The position numbers and the translations under genes were made by a program. 33,880 nucleotides of DNA, from NCBI GenBank assembly GCA_020053015.1, contig JAGVNY010000100.1, forward strand, positions 1 to 33,880, in the 5' to 3' direction. This document shows positions 24,681 through 33,718 of this stretch, in pieces (position 1 is the stretch's first letter; every line of letters starts with the position of its first letter). The DNA comes from Candidatus Zixiibacteriota bacterium (GTDB lineage: Bacteria > Zixibacteria > MSB-5A5 > JAABVY01 > JAHJOQ01). Under the pieces are notes generated by a model, which worked only from the letters and a program-made list of their open reading frames with translations, was not told the DNA's origin and searched no databases.

Positions 24681-27600
24681 CTACTATGTTCGGTTGTGCC
24701 GGCGCCGATCCTGCGGCTCTCGTCGAACTGACTCACTTGAAGCAAGAAAGCCTCGAGACGAATCTCCTCGTTCTTGTTCTCGAGTCCTTCGTAGGCAAGA
24801 TTGAGCCACGGAATCCCATCGCAGTGCTCCTGTACTCGCTTCGAGATCCCGGTGACGATAGTCCCCGGCATGCAGTTGAAAGGCAGTGTATTAACCACCC
24901 CCGCCGCACCCCGGTGGTAGTAGTCGATCGCTTTGCCAATGGAGAGTATCGCTTCGCCCGACAAAGACACATCAACGAAGGGTTGAGCCATTTCGATCAA
25001 CTCTTCGACGGCCGCTTCGTGAGCAATCGGCACGTACGGGAGTAGCACGTGAGCGAGCTTCCTTTCGACGCCCTTCTGAATCCTGTCCCGAACAAACTCG
25101 CCGAGAAAAGTCCTGAAATCGCGGGATTTCTTCGAGCGAAGCTTGTATGTGAAGTTGGTATAGAATATCCACTCCGACATCGGAGCAAGCCAGACTTCGG
25201 CGCCTAATTCTTCGAGGCGGTCGACAAGGAAGTTGTTGGAGAAACGGTTGAGACGAAGGAATATCTCGCCGATCACGGCGATTACCGGCTTGCGCTCAAC
25301 GCCATCCTTTTGCAGTCCCCGGAAATCAGAAAGCGCAGAGAAGAGCACTTGATCAAGGTCTTCTCGCCTCTTAATCGCACTGGCCAGCCTGTAGAGGTAC
25401 GATCTATAAAGACCATCACATTGTTGCTTGTCAATCGCGTAAGGCTTGAATCGGTGGAGAATCTTGAACATCAGATCAGTAGCGACAACTGCGCTCCAAG
25501 CCATCCGCTTGAAATCGCCGGTTATGAACGGGAAATCGGCGTAAGAATTCTCAGAATTGGGTGAAAAGATCGGCACGTTCTTAAAACCAAGCCTGTCAAG
25601 CACTTCTCTCTGCAGAAGATGGTACTGACCGAACCTGCAAGGTCCACCGGCAGACGGCATGAAGAATGCGCTCCTGTCAGGATCAAACGTCGGCTCCTTC
25701 AGTTTCCTTACCATATCCCCCATGGTCACCTGACACGGGAAGCACTCTTTGCCGCTGGTGAATTTCTTGCCCCATTTGAGGCTTTCCTGGTCTGGTTCCG
25801 GCAATGGCTCAGCGTCGGCGCCACAGGCCTCCATCGCAGCAGCGAATCCAACGACATGGTCGGACATCCAAGGGATGAATATCTTTCGATTGAAACCGTT
25901 GCCATGCTCTATGTCACTTAGCACTTCTGGGGATTTGCCCGGCTTGTACGACTTCAGGCTGTCGAGAAACGCTTCCAGTCGAGTGACGACTCCGGCATCG
26001 GCAGAGTGTTCGTCGATCTCAAGCTGCAGGTAGGGCTTTGAGCCCATCTGCTTGGAAAAGAAATGTGTGATGAACGAATCGGGGCCACATCCAAAGTTCG
26101 TGATGTAGACAGCAAACAGATTCGGGTGATTCCGAATGAATTCGGCAGCCGCCAGAATCCTCTGACCGAATCTCCAGTACATATTCGAATTGTTGATGTC
26201 GGGCAGGTGCTGCGCCAGAGGCAGAAAATCCATGGGAATGACCCGAACGCCCATTTCGCGAAGCTTGCGCGGTATCTCCAGCGATAGTTTCGCGTCACAC
26301 CCGTTGTAAGGTCGAGAGATCAGGCAGAAGGCACGCTCGTCCGGATCAAGTGAATCAAGAAACTCACGTCCTGCTTCCTGACACTTGCCGTAGAATTCAG
26401 TCTGCACCCGAAGCGCGGCGCGAACTGCCGTCAGATAATCATCCTGCTTCAGACCGAACGAGTCTCCTATCTCTTGGAGGTGTTCCACAAGAAACGCCTC
26501 GTCCATCCTCAGATCAACCGCAAAAGTCAGGAGCTTCGAGTTCGAACCGGTCAAGTCAACGTTGGCTCTGACATTGTACGGAATCGCCTGAATGTAAGGG
26601 CAGAGGTAGCTGTTCTCATGTGGAGCTCCATCATCATAGACGTTCATGATGCTCGGCAAGAAGATGTAATCGACTTCCTTTCGCACCAAATCCATGATAT
26701 GACCAAATACGACTTTGATCGGGAAGCATGTCTCCGCTGAGATCCGTTCAAGACCATCCTCGAGAATTCGCTGATTTGTCGGCGCAGACATAGTGGTCCG
26801 ATATCCCAGCGACCTGAAGAAGGCATTCCAGAACGGGTACAGCTCGAAGAAGGTCAGAACGCGCGGGAATCCGACAGTGATGTTTGCGCGAGCCTCGACC
26901 GACGGCCGCTTCATGGCCGAATAGAGGTATTTCTCTCGTTCGCGATACAGGTCGATGCCTTTCGCCTCTCTGGCTGCCCGCTCGACATCATACTTCTCGC
27001 ACCGGGAGCCGTAAAAGAGCGGTTCTTCCCCGTCTATTACAACCTGCCGAATCTCGCACATATTCGAGCAGTCTTCGCATACGAAGCTCTCGATATGGTA
27101 CTTCTTCTTTGTGAGGTCAAAGCCCTTGAACTTGCTGACGGGCGATTCTATCTCGTTTCGAGCGAGTATTGCAGCTCCGATAGCGCCGGTAACATCGTGA
27201 TGCGGCGGGACGGTGATTTCGCGACCGACGACCTGCTCGAATGCAGCCACGACCGCCTTGTTCCACGCAACGCCGCCCTGGAAGAAAATTCGCTCTCCGA
27301 TTCTTCGATCCTGGACGACCTTAGTCAAATAGTTGTTCACGATAGAATATGCCAGCCCCGCTATCAGGTCATCCTTCCCCGCTCCCGACTGCTGGTGCGC
27401 GACCAGATCGGACTCCATGAAGACCGTGCATCGCTCCCCGCATCCCACCGGACATGAGGCCCGCAGCGCCCGGTCGCCGAACTCCTTCTCGATCTTGATT
27501 CCGAGCTTCTCAGCCTGCTCCTGTAGGAAAGAGCCTGTGCCTGCCGCGCACGCTTTATTCATTTCGAAATCGATCACGATCGAGCGTTCGATCGACACGT

Positions 27601-28882
27601 ATTTTGAATCCTGCCCCCCTATTTCGAAGATCGTATCCACTCGCGGGTCAATGGCAATAGCTGCCGTGGCTTGTGCCGTGATCTCATTACGCACGACGTC
27701 GGCGCCGATGAAATCGCCCACAAGATATCTGCCCGAGCCGGTCGATCCACATGCTGCGATCGAGACCCTGCCGGCAAGCTCGTCACCAACCTCTTTGAGC
27801 CCCTGTCGCACGGCCTCCAGGGGACGACCTGCCGTCATAAGGTAACGGCGAGCCAGCACGTTGTTTTCCTTGTCGATGACAACTACATTCGTGGAAAGCG
27901 ATCCGACATCAACACCGAGATAGCCGATCGTTGTGGACTCCGGAATCGGCGTCTGCGCGGACGTGATGTCGTAGAGTTTGCTGTCCGGAAACTGGTAAAT
28001 CAGTCGCTCGGCATCAGCCTCTTTGCCATTCGACACGTTCGTCGGGAAATCGGTGCGAAGGCTAAAGAGAGCCGGACGACCGTGACAGGACGAGTAGAGC
28101 GCAGCGCCATAGGCGTTCATCAGTTTGTGAAGCTCCGGCACGATCAACTCACCCTGATGCAATTCAAGCACGTCCTCGAATGCCCTGATCATGCCGATGT
28201 TGGCGGCAACTCCACCCTGAAAACTGACCGGCTTCGTGATCTTCTTCCCTCGAGCGATCGCTGACTTGAAATTCCGTGCCACGGCATAGCACAGTCCTGC
28301 AACGATGTCATAATCCGGAGTAGCGATTTGCTGAAGGTGTATCATATCGGATTTCGCGAACACCGAACACCTGCCGGCGATTCTGGGCGGATGGCTCGAT
28401 TTGATCGCCAACTCTCCGAATTCATCTTCGATAGAGAGATTCAAACGCGATGCCTGTTGATCGAGGAACGAGCCGGTGCCTGCCGCACAAAGCGAGTTCA
28501 TTGCGAGATCGTCGAGAAGCAGCTTCCCTGATACACCGTCGCGTCTCACACAAATGAGCTTCGAATCCTCGCCGCCCATCTCGACAATTGTGTGGACGTC
28601 AGGGAGAAGTCGATCATTAGCAGCGATGCTGGCGAGAACCTCATTCAGGAAATCTCCGCCGATTCTCTCCTGCACGAGTCGACCACCTGATCCGGTAGAG
28701 CATACTCCCGCGATCTGGTCGTGCGGGAATCTTGAGCTTATCTCTGCGAGGATTGACTTCAGGATTTCGAGGGGTTGTCCTTCGACGCGGCGATAGTGAG
28801 AATACTCGACCTCGCCGAATTGATCAATGACGACCGCCTTTAGCGCAACAGATCCTATGTCGAGTCCGAGGAAGTATCTCAC
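24677..28882 (-). CDS. Fused 2-hydroxyacyl-CoA dehydratase activase/dehydratase-like protein
   Basis: A 1401-residue protein with two consecutive BadF/BadG/BcrA-type ATPase (HgdC) domains, about residues 2-255 and 322-575. Each begins with GLDIGS or GVDVGS, continues with the STGSG loop and has CAAGTGSFL with a second cysteine downstream (GRCSVFAKSD; ERCTVFMESD). In HgdC dimers those cysteines bind a shared [4Fe-4S] cluster, so two fused copies could form one cluster within a chain. A cysteine-rich link (CEDCSNMCEIRQ, about 600) follows, then a DUF2229 domain (about 660-880) and a region like the dehydratase subunits (to about 1390). Such long fusions are known but their reaction is uncertain. 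The start is GTG at 28882 with GGAAAGGG upstream. No separate dehydratase subunit lies nearby. Confidence 0.88.
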   Translation of the reverse strand: MRYFLGLDIGSVALKAVVIDQFGEVEYSHYRRVEGQPLEILKSILAEISSRFPHDQIAGVCSTGSGGRLVQERIGGDFLNEVLASIAANDRLLPDVHTIVEMGGEDSKLICVRRDGVSGKLLLDDLAMNSLCAAGTGSFLDQQASRLNLSIEDEFGELAIKSSHPPRIAGRCSVFAKSDMIHLQQIATPDYDIVAGLCYAVARNFKSAIARGKKITKPVSFQGGVAANIGMIRAFEDVLELHQGELIVPELHKLMNAYGAALYSSCHGRPALFSLRTDFPTNVSNGKEADAERLIYQFPDSKLYDITSAQTPIPESTTIGYLGVDVGSLSTNVVVIDKENNVLARRYLMTAGRPLEAVRQGLKEVGDELAGRVSIAACGSTGSGRYLVGDFIGADVVRNEITAQATAAIAIDPRVDTIFEIGGQDSKYVSIERSIVIDFEMNKACAAGTGSFLQEQAEKLGIKIEKEFGDRALRASCPVGCGERCTVFMESDLVAHQQSGAGKDDLIAGLAYSIVNNYLTKVVQDRRIGERIFFQGGVAWNKAVVAAFEQVVGREITVPPHHDVTGAIGAAILARNEIESPVSKFKGFDLTKKKYHIESFVCEDCSNMCEIRQVVIDGEEPLFYGSRCEKYDVERAAREAKGIDLYREREKYLYSAMKRPSVEARANITVGFPRVLTFFELYPFWNAFFRSLGYRTTMSAPTNQRILEDGLERISAETCFPIKVVFGHIMDLVRKEVDYIFLPSIMNVYDDGAPHENSYLCPYIQAIPYNVRANVDLTGSNSKLLTFAVDLRMDEAFLVEHLQEIGDSFGLKQDDYLTAVRAALRVQTEFYGKCQEAGREFLDSLDPDERAFCLISRPYNGCDAKLSLEIPRKLREMGVRVIPMDFLPLAQHLPDINNSNMYWRFGQRILAAAEFIRNHPNLFAVYITNFGCGPDSFITHFFSKQMGSKPYLQLEIDEHSADAGVVTRLEAFLDSLKSYKPGKSPEVLSDIEHGNGFNRKIFIPWMSDHVVGFAAAMEACGADAEPLPEPDQESLKWGKKFTSGKECFPCQVTMGDMVRKLKEPTFDPDRSAFFMPSAGGPCRFGQYHLLQREVLDRLGFKNVPIFSPNSENSYADFPFITGDFKRMAWSAVVATDLMFKILHRFKPYAIDKQQCDGLYRSYLYRLASAIKRREDLDQVLFSALSDFRGLQKDGVERKPVIAVIGEIFLRLNRFSNNFLVDRLEELGAEVWLAPMSEWIFYTNFTYKLRSKKSRDFRTFLGEFVRDRIQKGVERKLAHVLLPYVPIAHEAAVEELIEMAQPFVDVSLSGEAILSIGKAIDYYHRGAAGVVNTLPFNCMPGTIVTGISKRVQEHCDGIPWLNLAYEGLENKNEEIRLEAFLLQVSQFDESRRIGAGTTEHSS

Positions 28883-28913
28883 TGGAAGTCCCTTTCCATA
28901 CGAGTAGTCGACT

Positions 28914-28941
28914 AATATACCCCATTGAGCCGGTCATGCAA
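28914..28941 (-). promoter_or_regulatory. Possible promoter of the activase fusion gene
   Basis: On the minus strand TTGCAT (28941-28936) and TATATT (28919-28914) are 16 bases apart, 31 bp before the GTG start. It lies in the 123-base gap after ccmF, so the fusion gene may be transcribed apart from the ccm operon. Confidence 0.45.
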
Positions 28942-29005
28942 TCGAATTCTGTGGCGCAATCGTGTACATCGCTGTCCAAGAGCGAAGCAAACCGCAACGC
29001 GTCAG

Positions 29006-31186
29006 TTATGGCATTGAGGAGAATCGACGACGGTGGAACGCAGCTATCGCGGCGCCGAAAACTATCAGCAGCGATCCCATCCAGACAAGCGAAATCAGAG
29101 GTTTCGTCGAAACTTCAAGCGAGACGGTCTCAGAGGGGAAACTGCCGGGGCTGGAGACGCGAATGTCAGCCGTTCTGATGTCAGGATGAACGTCGTCGAG
29201 GACCAGTTCCACGTCGGAATCCCCCACTTTGACAGGCGGTCGATCTCGCTCACCGGACGCCAGGAGCGAGAGATAAGGAGTGACTTCAACGGTATCGCCG
29301 TCTGCAATCACGGTCAACAGGGCTCCTACCTTGATTACTCCGTCCTCTCCATGCGATGCCATGTCAAAACCGTTGAACAGAATCTCCAGTCCATCGATCG
29401 TGTCCACTTCGCCCCTGGCAAGCCGGATGAGGCTCCCCGGAGCTTCAGTCTCGACCTGTTCAGGGGCGATGTATAGGTCTGACAGGATTCCAGCTTGGAC
29501 GTAGGGGGATTTCATTGTGCCCCCGGTCATCTTGTCGATGTATATCTTGGGACGGGCCTCGAACTTCTTTCCTGCCCTCTCCACCTGGATATTCAGCGAG
29601 TTATCCTTCTGGTCCATGTCGCCCGCCATGCCTGAGTAAGTCAAAGCGAACCCGAGGACCTCCGCAGGCTTATCTTTGGCAAGCGTCAGCTTCTTGCTCG
29701 CAGAGAAAGCGCTGGACGAGAGAATGCCGATCAGAAGGACTCCGAGGCCGACATGTGCCAAATGGCCGCCCATCTTCCAGCCGATCTTGTGCGGAAACAG
29801 AATCAGTGTCTGGACATTTGCCGCAAGCGTGAATACGGCGAAGAAGATGAGCACGAGATGTCGCAGAAAAACGACACCGACGATCGCTGCAATGACGACT
29901 GCTGCTGCTGCTGCAAGCAAAGAAGGCACGCACAGGCGCACCACACGACCGATCGAGGGCGTCTTGATCGCCAACAGCGGCGCAAGCCCCGACAGAATCG
30001 CCATGAGTATGGCAACCGGCATCGCGAATCTGTTATAGTATTCCACCGCGACATTGGCGGGAGCATCGAAAATCGGAATTCTCGTGATCAGAGGGGATGA
30101 TGTGCCGACGAGAGTCAGCAATGCCAGCGCCGTCGTAATCGCGAGCCCCAAAGCCATCATGAACTCGGTTGACCAGGGATTCTCCATCCGTTTCGAAGGA
30201 CGAATGCTGCGATAACGCGCGAAGAAGAATCCAAGCGCAAGCAGAATGAACGTGAACAGGAAGAGAATCAGATAGATATTCAGTCCCAGATCCGTGAACG
30301 AATGCACTGAGAAGTCGGCAAGAACCCCGCTCCGCGTGAGGAATGTACCATACACGACAAAGAGGAATCCAAATGCTGCCAGCAGTAAGTTTGTTCTGCG
30401 AAGCTGCCCAGCTTTCCGCTCGACGAAGAGACCGTGAACCAGCGCCGTGTTCGTGAGCCACGGAATAAGCGACGCATTCTCGACCGGATCCCATGCCCAG
30501 TATCCGCCCCATCCGAGAGTCTCGTACGCCCAATACCCGCCGAGGAATATCCCAAGACCGAGCACGGCCATGGCCGCAAGCGACCAGGGCATGACACTTC
30601 TATTCCAGGTGGAGTAATCGTTTCTTGTCAGGGCCGCCAACGCGAATGAAAACGGAACGGCCAGAAGCGTAAAGCCAAAGAACACGATCGGAGGATGTAT
30701 TATCATCCAGAAATTCTGAAGAAGCGGATTGAGCCCTCTTCCCTCGACCGGTGTCTCCGGAAGCAAGTGGAACGGCTTGCCTGCTGTGAGAAGCACGAAT
30801 AAGAACAACGCTCCGAGCATGTAGTAGAACATCACCGCAGAATTCATCGGGTCAGACCTGCGATACAAGATCAATCCTACTATAGTCGTGAAGAAGAGCC
30901 AGAGCAAGAAGGTCCCTATTTGCCCGGCCCAAAGGGTCGAGATCAGCAGGAAGAGAGAGAGATCGGTGGAGCTGTAACTATGGACATACTCGATACTGAA
31001 GTTGTGCGACAGAATCTGATAGAGAAACACCGCAACCAGAATGGCTGTCAGAAACGAAAACGCAATATACGATCGCTTGCCGAGCGATTGAAATCGCGGC
31101 TGTCCGGCGAACGCAAGATAGTAGCTGGCAGCGCTCAGTGCGCACGCTGCGAACGCAAGCGCAAATACAAGATTGCCGAAGTACAT
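29006..31186 (-). CDS. ccmF: Cytochrome c heme lyase CcmF
   Basis: Polytopic inner-membrane protein (726 residues, about 14 helices) that ligates heme to apocytochrome c in the periplasm. The tryptophan-rich WWD motif is clear at about 218-243 (YWAYETLGWGGYWAWDPVEN). Conserved histidines are visible in HPPIVFF (H164) and ALVHGLF (H251). A large periplasmic domain follows in the C-terminal third, before a last helix (LVWMGSLLIVFGAAIAAF). It is somewhat longer than the E. coli protein (647). It is the last ccm gene of the operon and starts 2 bp after ccmE. No ccmG or ccmH follows; the next gene is the activase fusion. Confidence 0.95.
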   Translation of the reverse strand: MYFGNLVFALAFAACALSAASYYLAFAGQPRFQSLGKRSYIAFSFLTAILVAVFLYQILSHNFSIEYVHSYSSTDLSLFLLISTLWAGQIGTFLLWLFFTTIVGLILYRRSDPMNSAVMFYYMLGALFLFVLLTAGKPFHLLPETPVEGRGLNPLLQNFWMIIHPPIVFFGFTLLAVPFSFALAALTRNDYSTWNRSVMPWSLAAMAVLGLGIFLGGYWAYETLGWGGYWAWDPVENASLIPWLTNTALVHGLFVERKAGQLRRTNLLLAAFGFLFVVYGTFLTRSGVLADFSVHSFTDLGLNIYLILFLFTFILLALGFFFARYRSIRPSKRMENPWSTEFMMALGLAITTALALLTLVGTSSPLITRIPIFDAPANVAVEYYNRFAMPVAILMAILSGLAPLLAIKTPSIGRVVRLCVPSLLAAAAAVVIAAIVGVVFLRHLVLIFFAVFTLAANVQTLILFPHKIGWKMGGHLAHVGLGVLLIGILSSSAFSASKKLTLAKDKPAEVLGFALTYSGMAGDMDQKDNSLNIQVERAGKKFEARPKIYIDKMTGGTMKSPYVQAGILSDLYIAPEQVETEAPGSLIRLARGEVDTIDGLEILFNGFDMASHGEDGVIKVGALLTVIADGDTVEVTPYLSLLASGERDRPPVKVGDSDVELVLDDVHPDIRTADIRVSSPGSFPSETVSLEVSTKPLISLVWMGSLLIVFGAAIAAFHRRRFSSMP

Positions 31187-31188
31187 TG

Positions 31189-31554
31189 TTAGGATTCACC
31201 CTCATACTTCGAGGGACATTTGAGAAGCAATTCGTCGGCCTGGAACCTTCCGTCACGGTACTGGCCCTTGCAGACGACCTTCGTCGCCTGATCAAAGTTC
31301 CCCGGCATCGAACCGGCGTAGACCACCGTGATCATGTCTCCCTCGTCGTTCAGCATGTCGAATACGAGAAGCAAAGAATCGGTGTCGTATCGAACATCAT
31401 CGTGGGTTACCTTGCCGATAATCTGCACACGATTGTCGCGCTCTTTCGCCTCAGCAAACGATACGTATGCAGTGAGCGAAGTGTTGAAGGAAGAAAACGC
31501 CCAAATCGCAGCGGACAAGACAATCACCCCGCCGATAATCCAACGAACTCTCAC
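31189..31554 (-). CDS. ccmE: Heme chaperone CcmE, CxxxY type
   Basis: Periplasmic heme chaperone (121 residues) with one N-terminal membrane anchor (IIGGVIVLSAAIWAF) and an OB-fold domain (VQIIGKVTHDDVRYD, LLLVFDM, DMITVVYAG, ATKVVCKG). It receives heme from CcmC and hands it to CcmF. In E. coli heme is bound by a histidine in HxxxY near the C-terminus. Here the position is cysteine, C113-PSK-Y117, the CxxxY variant known from Desulfovibrio and archaea. The start is GTG at 31554, overlapping the ccmD stop by 4 bp (GTGA). This variant is usually found in Ccm systems without CcmH. Confidence 0.93.
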   Translation of the reverse strand: MRVRWIIGGVIVLSAAIWAFSSFNTSLTAYVSFAEAKERDNRVQIIGKVTHDDVRYDTDSLLLVFDMLNDEGDMITVVYAGSMPGNFDQATKVVCKGQYRDGRFQADELLLKCPSKYEGES

Positions 31555-31667
31555 CTATCCTCCAGTTTCCTGATCCGCCTGTCGATCCTGAAAATAAACA
31601 GGAATAACCCGATCCATCCGACAAGCGTGACTGCCATTACCGCCATATCAAGCGAGTCTGTCGACAT
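31551..31667 (-). CDS. ccmD: Small membrane protein CcmD
   Basis: A 38-residue protein with one membrane helix (about residues 9-26, VMAVTLVGWIGLFLFIF) followed by a basic, charged tail (RIDRRIRKLEDR). This is the usual layout of CcmD, which stabilises the heme-handling CcmABC-E complex. A strong ribosome-binding site (GGAGG, ten bases before the ATG counting the spacer) supports it. The start lies 20 bp inside ccmC and the stop overlaps the ccmE GTG. Its small size means it is easily missed by gene finding. Position between ccmC and ccmE adds weight to the call. Confidence 0.88.
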   Translation of the reverse strand: MSTDSLDMAVMAVTLVGWIGLFLFIFRIDRRIRKLEDR

Positions 31668-32322
31668 AACTTTCCTCCAAGCGCCTTTGTTCCAGTCCGA
31701 TAGCCCTGTTCGCAATGTTGAAGAGCCATGAATATATGCTCGCGAAGCTCACCAGCGACATCAGGAAGACGACCGCTACGTAGCCTCCGAGATTGATCTG
31801 ACCTTCGCTCACCAGAGTGTTCTCCGGGTGAAGTGATTCGTAGATTCGCGGGACGATGAATCCGAAGAATGGCACAGTGACGAATGCCATTATCGAGTAG
31901 ACCGCCGAGAAAGCCGCCCTTCGTTCGGCGTGCGGGACCGCATTCCTCAACGCGAAGTAGGCTCCATAGATGACAAGAAGTACCAGTATCGATGTTTCTC
32001 TCGGGTCCCAATTCCAGAACGTTCCCCAGGCCACCTTTGCAAAGATCGAGCCTGTAACCATCGCCATAAAGCAGAAAACAAGTCCAAGCTCTGCAGCTAA
32101 TGCGGCACGGTGGTCAGAAATCGCGCTTCGTTTCCTGAGATACTGCACGCTGAGTGCCATTGAATGCGCGAATGCCAGGAACGACACGAGAGCCATGGGC
32201 ACATGATAATAGAAGATTCGGGAGGCCTCCGCCCAGTCCTGGCCGGGAAGCGGCGGCGGATAGAGAAATCCGATTATTATCGCCAACGACATAAGAATTC
32301 CGAGGCCGAACTTCAGCAGCAT
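31648..32322 (-). CDS. ccmC: Heme exporter CcmC
   Basis: Inner-membrane protein (224 residues, six helices) that presents heme to CcmE. The WWD domain is present as VAWGTFWNWDPRETS (about 98-111). It is flanked by the two histidines expected for heme binding, H40 in FYYHVPMAL and H165 in YESLHPEN. The first helix (LLKFGLGILMSLAIIIGF) starts directly at the ATG at 32322. It follows ccmB by only 3 bp and overlaps ccmD by 20 bp. Confidence 0.96.
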   Translation of the reverse strand: MLLKFGLGILMSLAIIIGFLYPPPLPGQDWAEASRIFYYHVPMALVSFLAFAHSMALSVQYLRKRSAISDHRAALAAELGLVFCFMAMVTGSIFAKVAWGTFWNWDPRETSILVLLVIYGAYFALRNAVPHAERRAAFSAVYSIMAFVTVPFFGFIVPRIYESLHPENTLVSEGQINLGGYVAVVFLMSLVSFASIYSWLFNIANRAIGLEQRRLEESYVDRLA

Positions 32323-32325
32323 GAC

Positions 32326-32997
32326 CTATCCTTCCCACACGTAGTCAAATAGCATATACGAAACAGTAACGACGATTATTGGATACGCAATGAGAATCTT
32401 GACATAAGGCCACATATCGTTCCACTCGCCACCGCGAAGAACAACCTCTGTGGCGAAGATCGCCGAGAGTAACACAGGCAGCAGAAGCGGAAAGGACAAC
32501 ACTGCGAAGAGCGCTCCCTTGATCGATGCTCTCGACACGATTGCTGCGATGAGCGTTGTTGAGGCTGCAATTCCAGTGGATCCAAGAAGCAAACAGAGTA
32601 GGAATTGCGAAATTGAATTGACATCAAGATCCATGAGAATCATATAGAGAGGTACCAATACAATCAACAGCGCCCAGGCGAGTGCAAGCCCGAGCAGCAA
32701 CTTTCCAAGATACACAACCCTCGGCTCGGCATACACTCGGAGCGTGTCGGCAGTTCCCGACTCCTCTTCCTTTACGAATCCTCCCGAAAGCGCCTGCATC
32801 AGTGAGAAGAGAATAACGATCCAGATAAGCGAGGCATGCATGTGGGACGAATGCTCGCCCTGACCCGCTGTCAAGCCGATGACTACCAGAGTCACGACCG
32901 CAAACATCAGCAGTGCATTCAGTGCGTATCGAGTGCGCAATTCGCACCTGACGTCCTTGGCGGCAAGAGACAGCACCTTCCTAACCAAGTCTGACAA
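32326..32997 (-). CDS. ccmB: Heme exporter permease CcmB
   Basis: Six-helix inner-membrane permease of the CcmAB ABC transporter (about 223 residues). The N-terminus AAKDVRCELRTRYALNALLMF resembles the CcmB family. GGFVKEEESGTADTLRVY is a recognised family motif near the coupling helix. I preferred TTG at 32997 because GGAGGG lies four bases upstream; ATG at 33030 (and a further one at 33087) are in frame and lack a good site. All starts lie inside the ccmA gene, so the two are coupled. The first three residues are therefore uncertain, but the family is clear. Confidence 0.9.
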   Translation of the reverse strand: MSDLVRKVLSLAAKDVRCELRTRYALNALLMFAVVTLVVIGLTAGQGEHSSHMHASLIWIVILFSLMQALSGGFVKEEESGTADTLRVYAEPRVVYLGKLLLGLALAWALLIVLVPLYMILMDLDVNSISQFLLCLLLGSTGIAASTTLIAAIVSRASIKGALFAVLSFPLLLPVLLSAIFATEVVLRGGEWNDMWPYVKILIAYPIIVVTVSYMLFDYVWEG

Positions 32998-33616
32998 CTT
33001 GCCCTCCAAGTTGGAACTCGCTCTGGTCATTGGTAGCGAAGATGACGATGCCCCGATTCCTGCGGTGTTCGATGACTGAGTGTACAATGGCTCGTCCAGC
33101 CTCGTCGAGGTTTGTCGTCGGCTCGTCGAGCAGGAGAATTTCGGGATCGGCGGCGACAGCCACCGCGAGCTTCAGCCGGGCCTTCATGCCGGAAGAATAC
33201 TCTCCATAGAAGTCATTCCCGCGACCCATAAGGCCCACCGATGCGAGCAAGTAACTGGCTCGTTCAGCGGAGAGGTGGCAACCTGACATCGACGAGAAGA
33301 AACGGAGGTTCTCTATACCTGTTAGCTCATCGTAGAGTTGAAGATCGGGCGCGACCATTCGGGTGCGGCCACAGCGAGCATAAGAGTCTACCGGTCTGTC
33401 GTCGATCCTCATGACGATGCTCCCCGCCGCTTGCGCGATCAATCCTCCTATAGTCTTAAGAAGTGTCGACTTGCCGGAGCCATTGGGCCCTGCGACACAA
33501 ACAGAGTCTCCCGCAGCGCACAGGAAACTGATATCGCGAAAGACGATTCGCGGGCCAAATCGACAGGTTAGCCCTTCGACAGTGAGTGACAACCGTTTTG
33601 ATCCATTTTCCGGCAT
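32981..33616 (-). CDS. ccmA: Heme ABC exporter ATP-binding protein CcmA
   Basis: ABC ATPase (211 residues) that powers heme handling by CcmC-CcmD-CcmE, releasing holo-CcmE. Walker A is GPNGSGKST (43-51). The signature is YSSGMKARLKLA (140-151), where the canonical LSGGQ is SSGMK. Walker B is ILLLDEPTTNLD (160-171), followed by the H-loop region FATNDQSE where a histidine is often found but asparagine-aspartate stand here. It is the first gene of the operon ccmA-B-C-D-E-F. The ATG at 33616 has little visible ribosome-binding site. Confidence 0.92.
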   Translation of the reverse strand: MPENGSKRLSLTVEGLTCRFGPRIVFRDISFLCAAGDSVCVAGPNGSGKSTLLKTIGGLIAQAAGSIVMRIDDRPVDSYARCGRTRMVAPDLQLYDELTGIENLRFFSSMSGCHLSAERASYLLASVGLMGRGNDFYGEYSSGMKARLKLAVAVAADPEILLLDEPTTNLDEAGRAIVHSVIEHRRNRGIVIFATNDQSEFQLGGQVVRLG

Positions 33617-33680
33617 CGCCGTAAGCTACAAGAATCGCGGTGGCAGTCAACAGAAAGTTGGGCGCTTGCCCTCACCCCCG

Positions 33681-33705
33681 TCCCCTCTCCCAGTGAGAGA
33701 GGGGA
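33681..33705. repeat. Hairpin in ubiquitous CCCTCACCCC-type intergenic repeat
   Basis: TCCCCTCTC (33681-33689) and GAGAGGGGA (33697-33705) form a perfect 9-base stem with a 7-base loop. It is preceded by CCCTCACCCCCG, so it belongs to the common CCCTCACCCC...CTCTCCC intergenic repeat seen in many bacterial genomes. Its function is unknown; there is no T-run to make it a terminator. Confidence 0.55.
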
Positions 33706-33718
33706 AGTCCGGGAGTAG

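Noticed and set aside
33617-33660. TTGACT on the minus strand near ccmA as a firm promoter
   Set aside because: The partner -10 (TAGCTT, 16 bases on) is weak and the transcript would have a leader of only a few bases.
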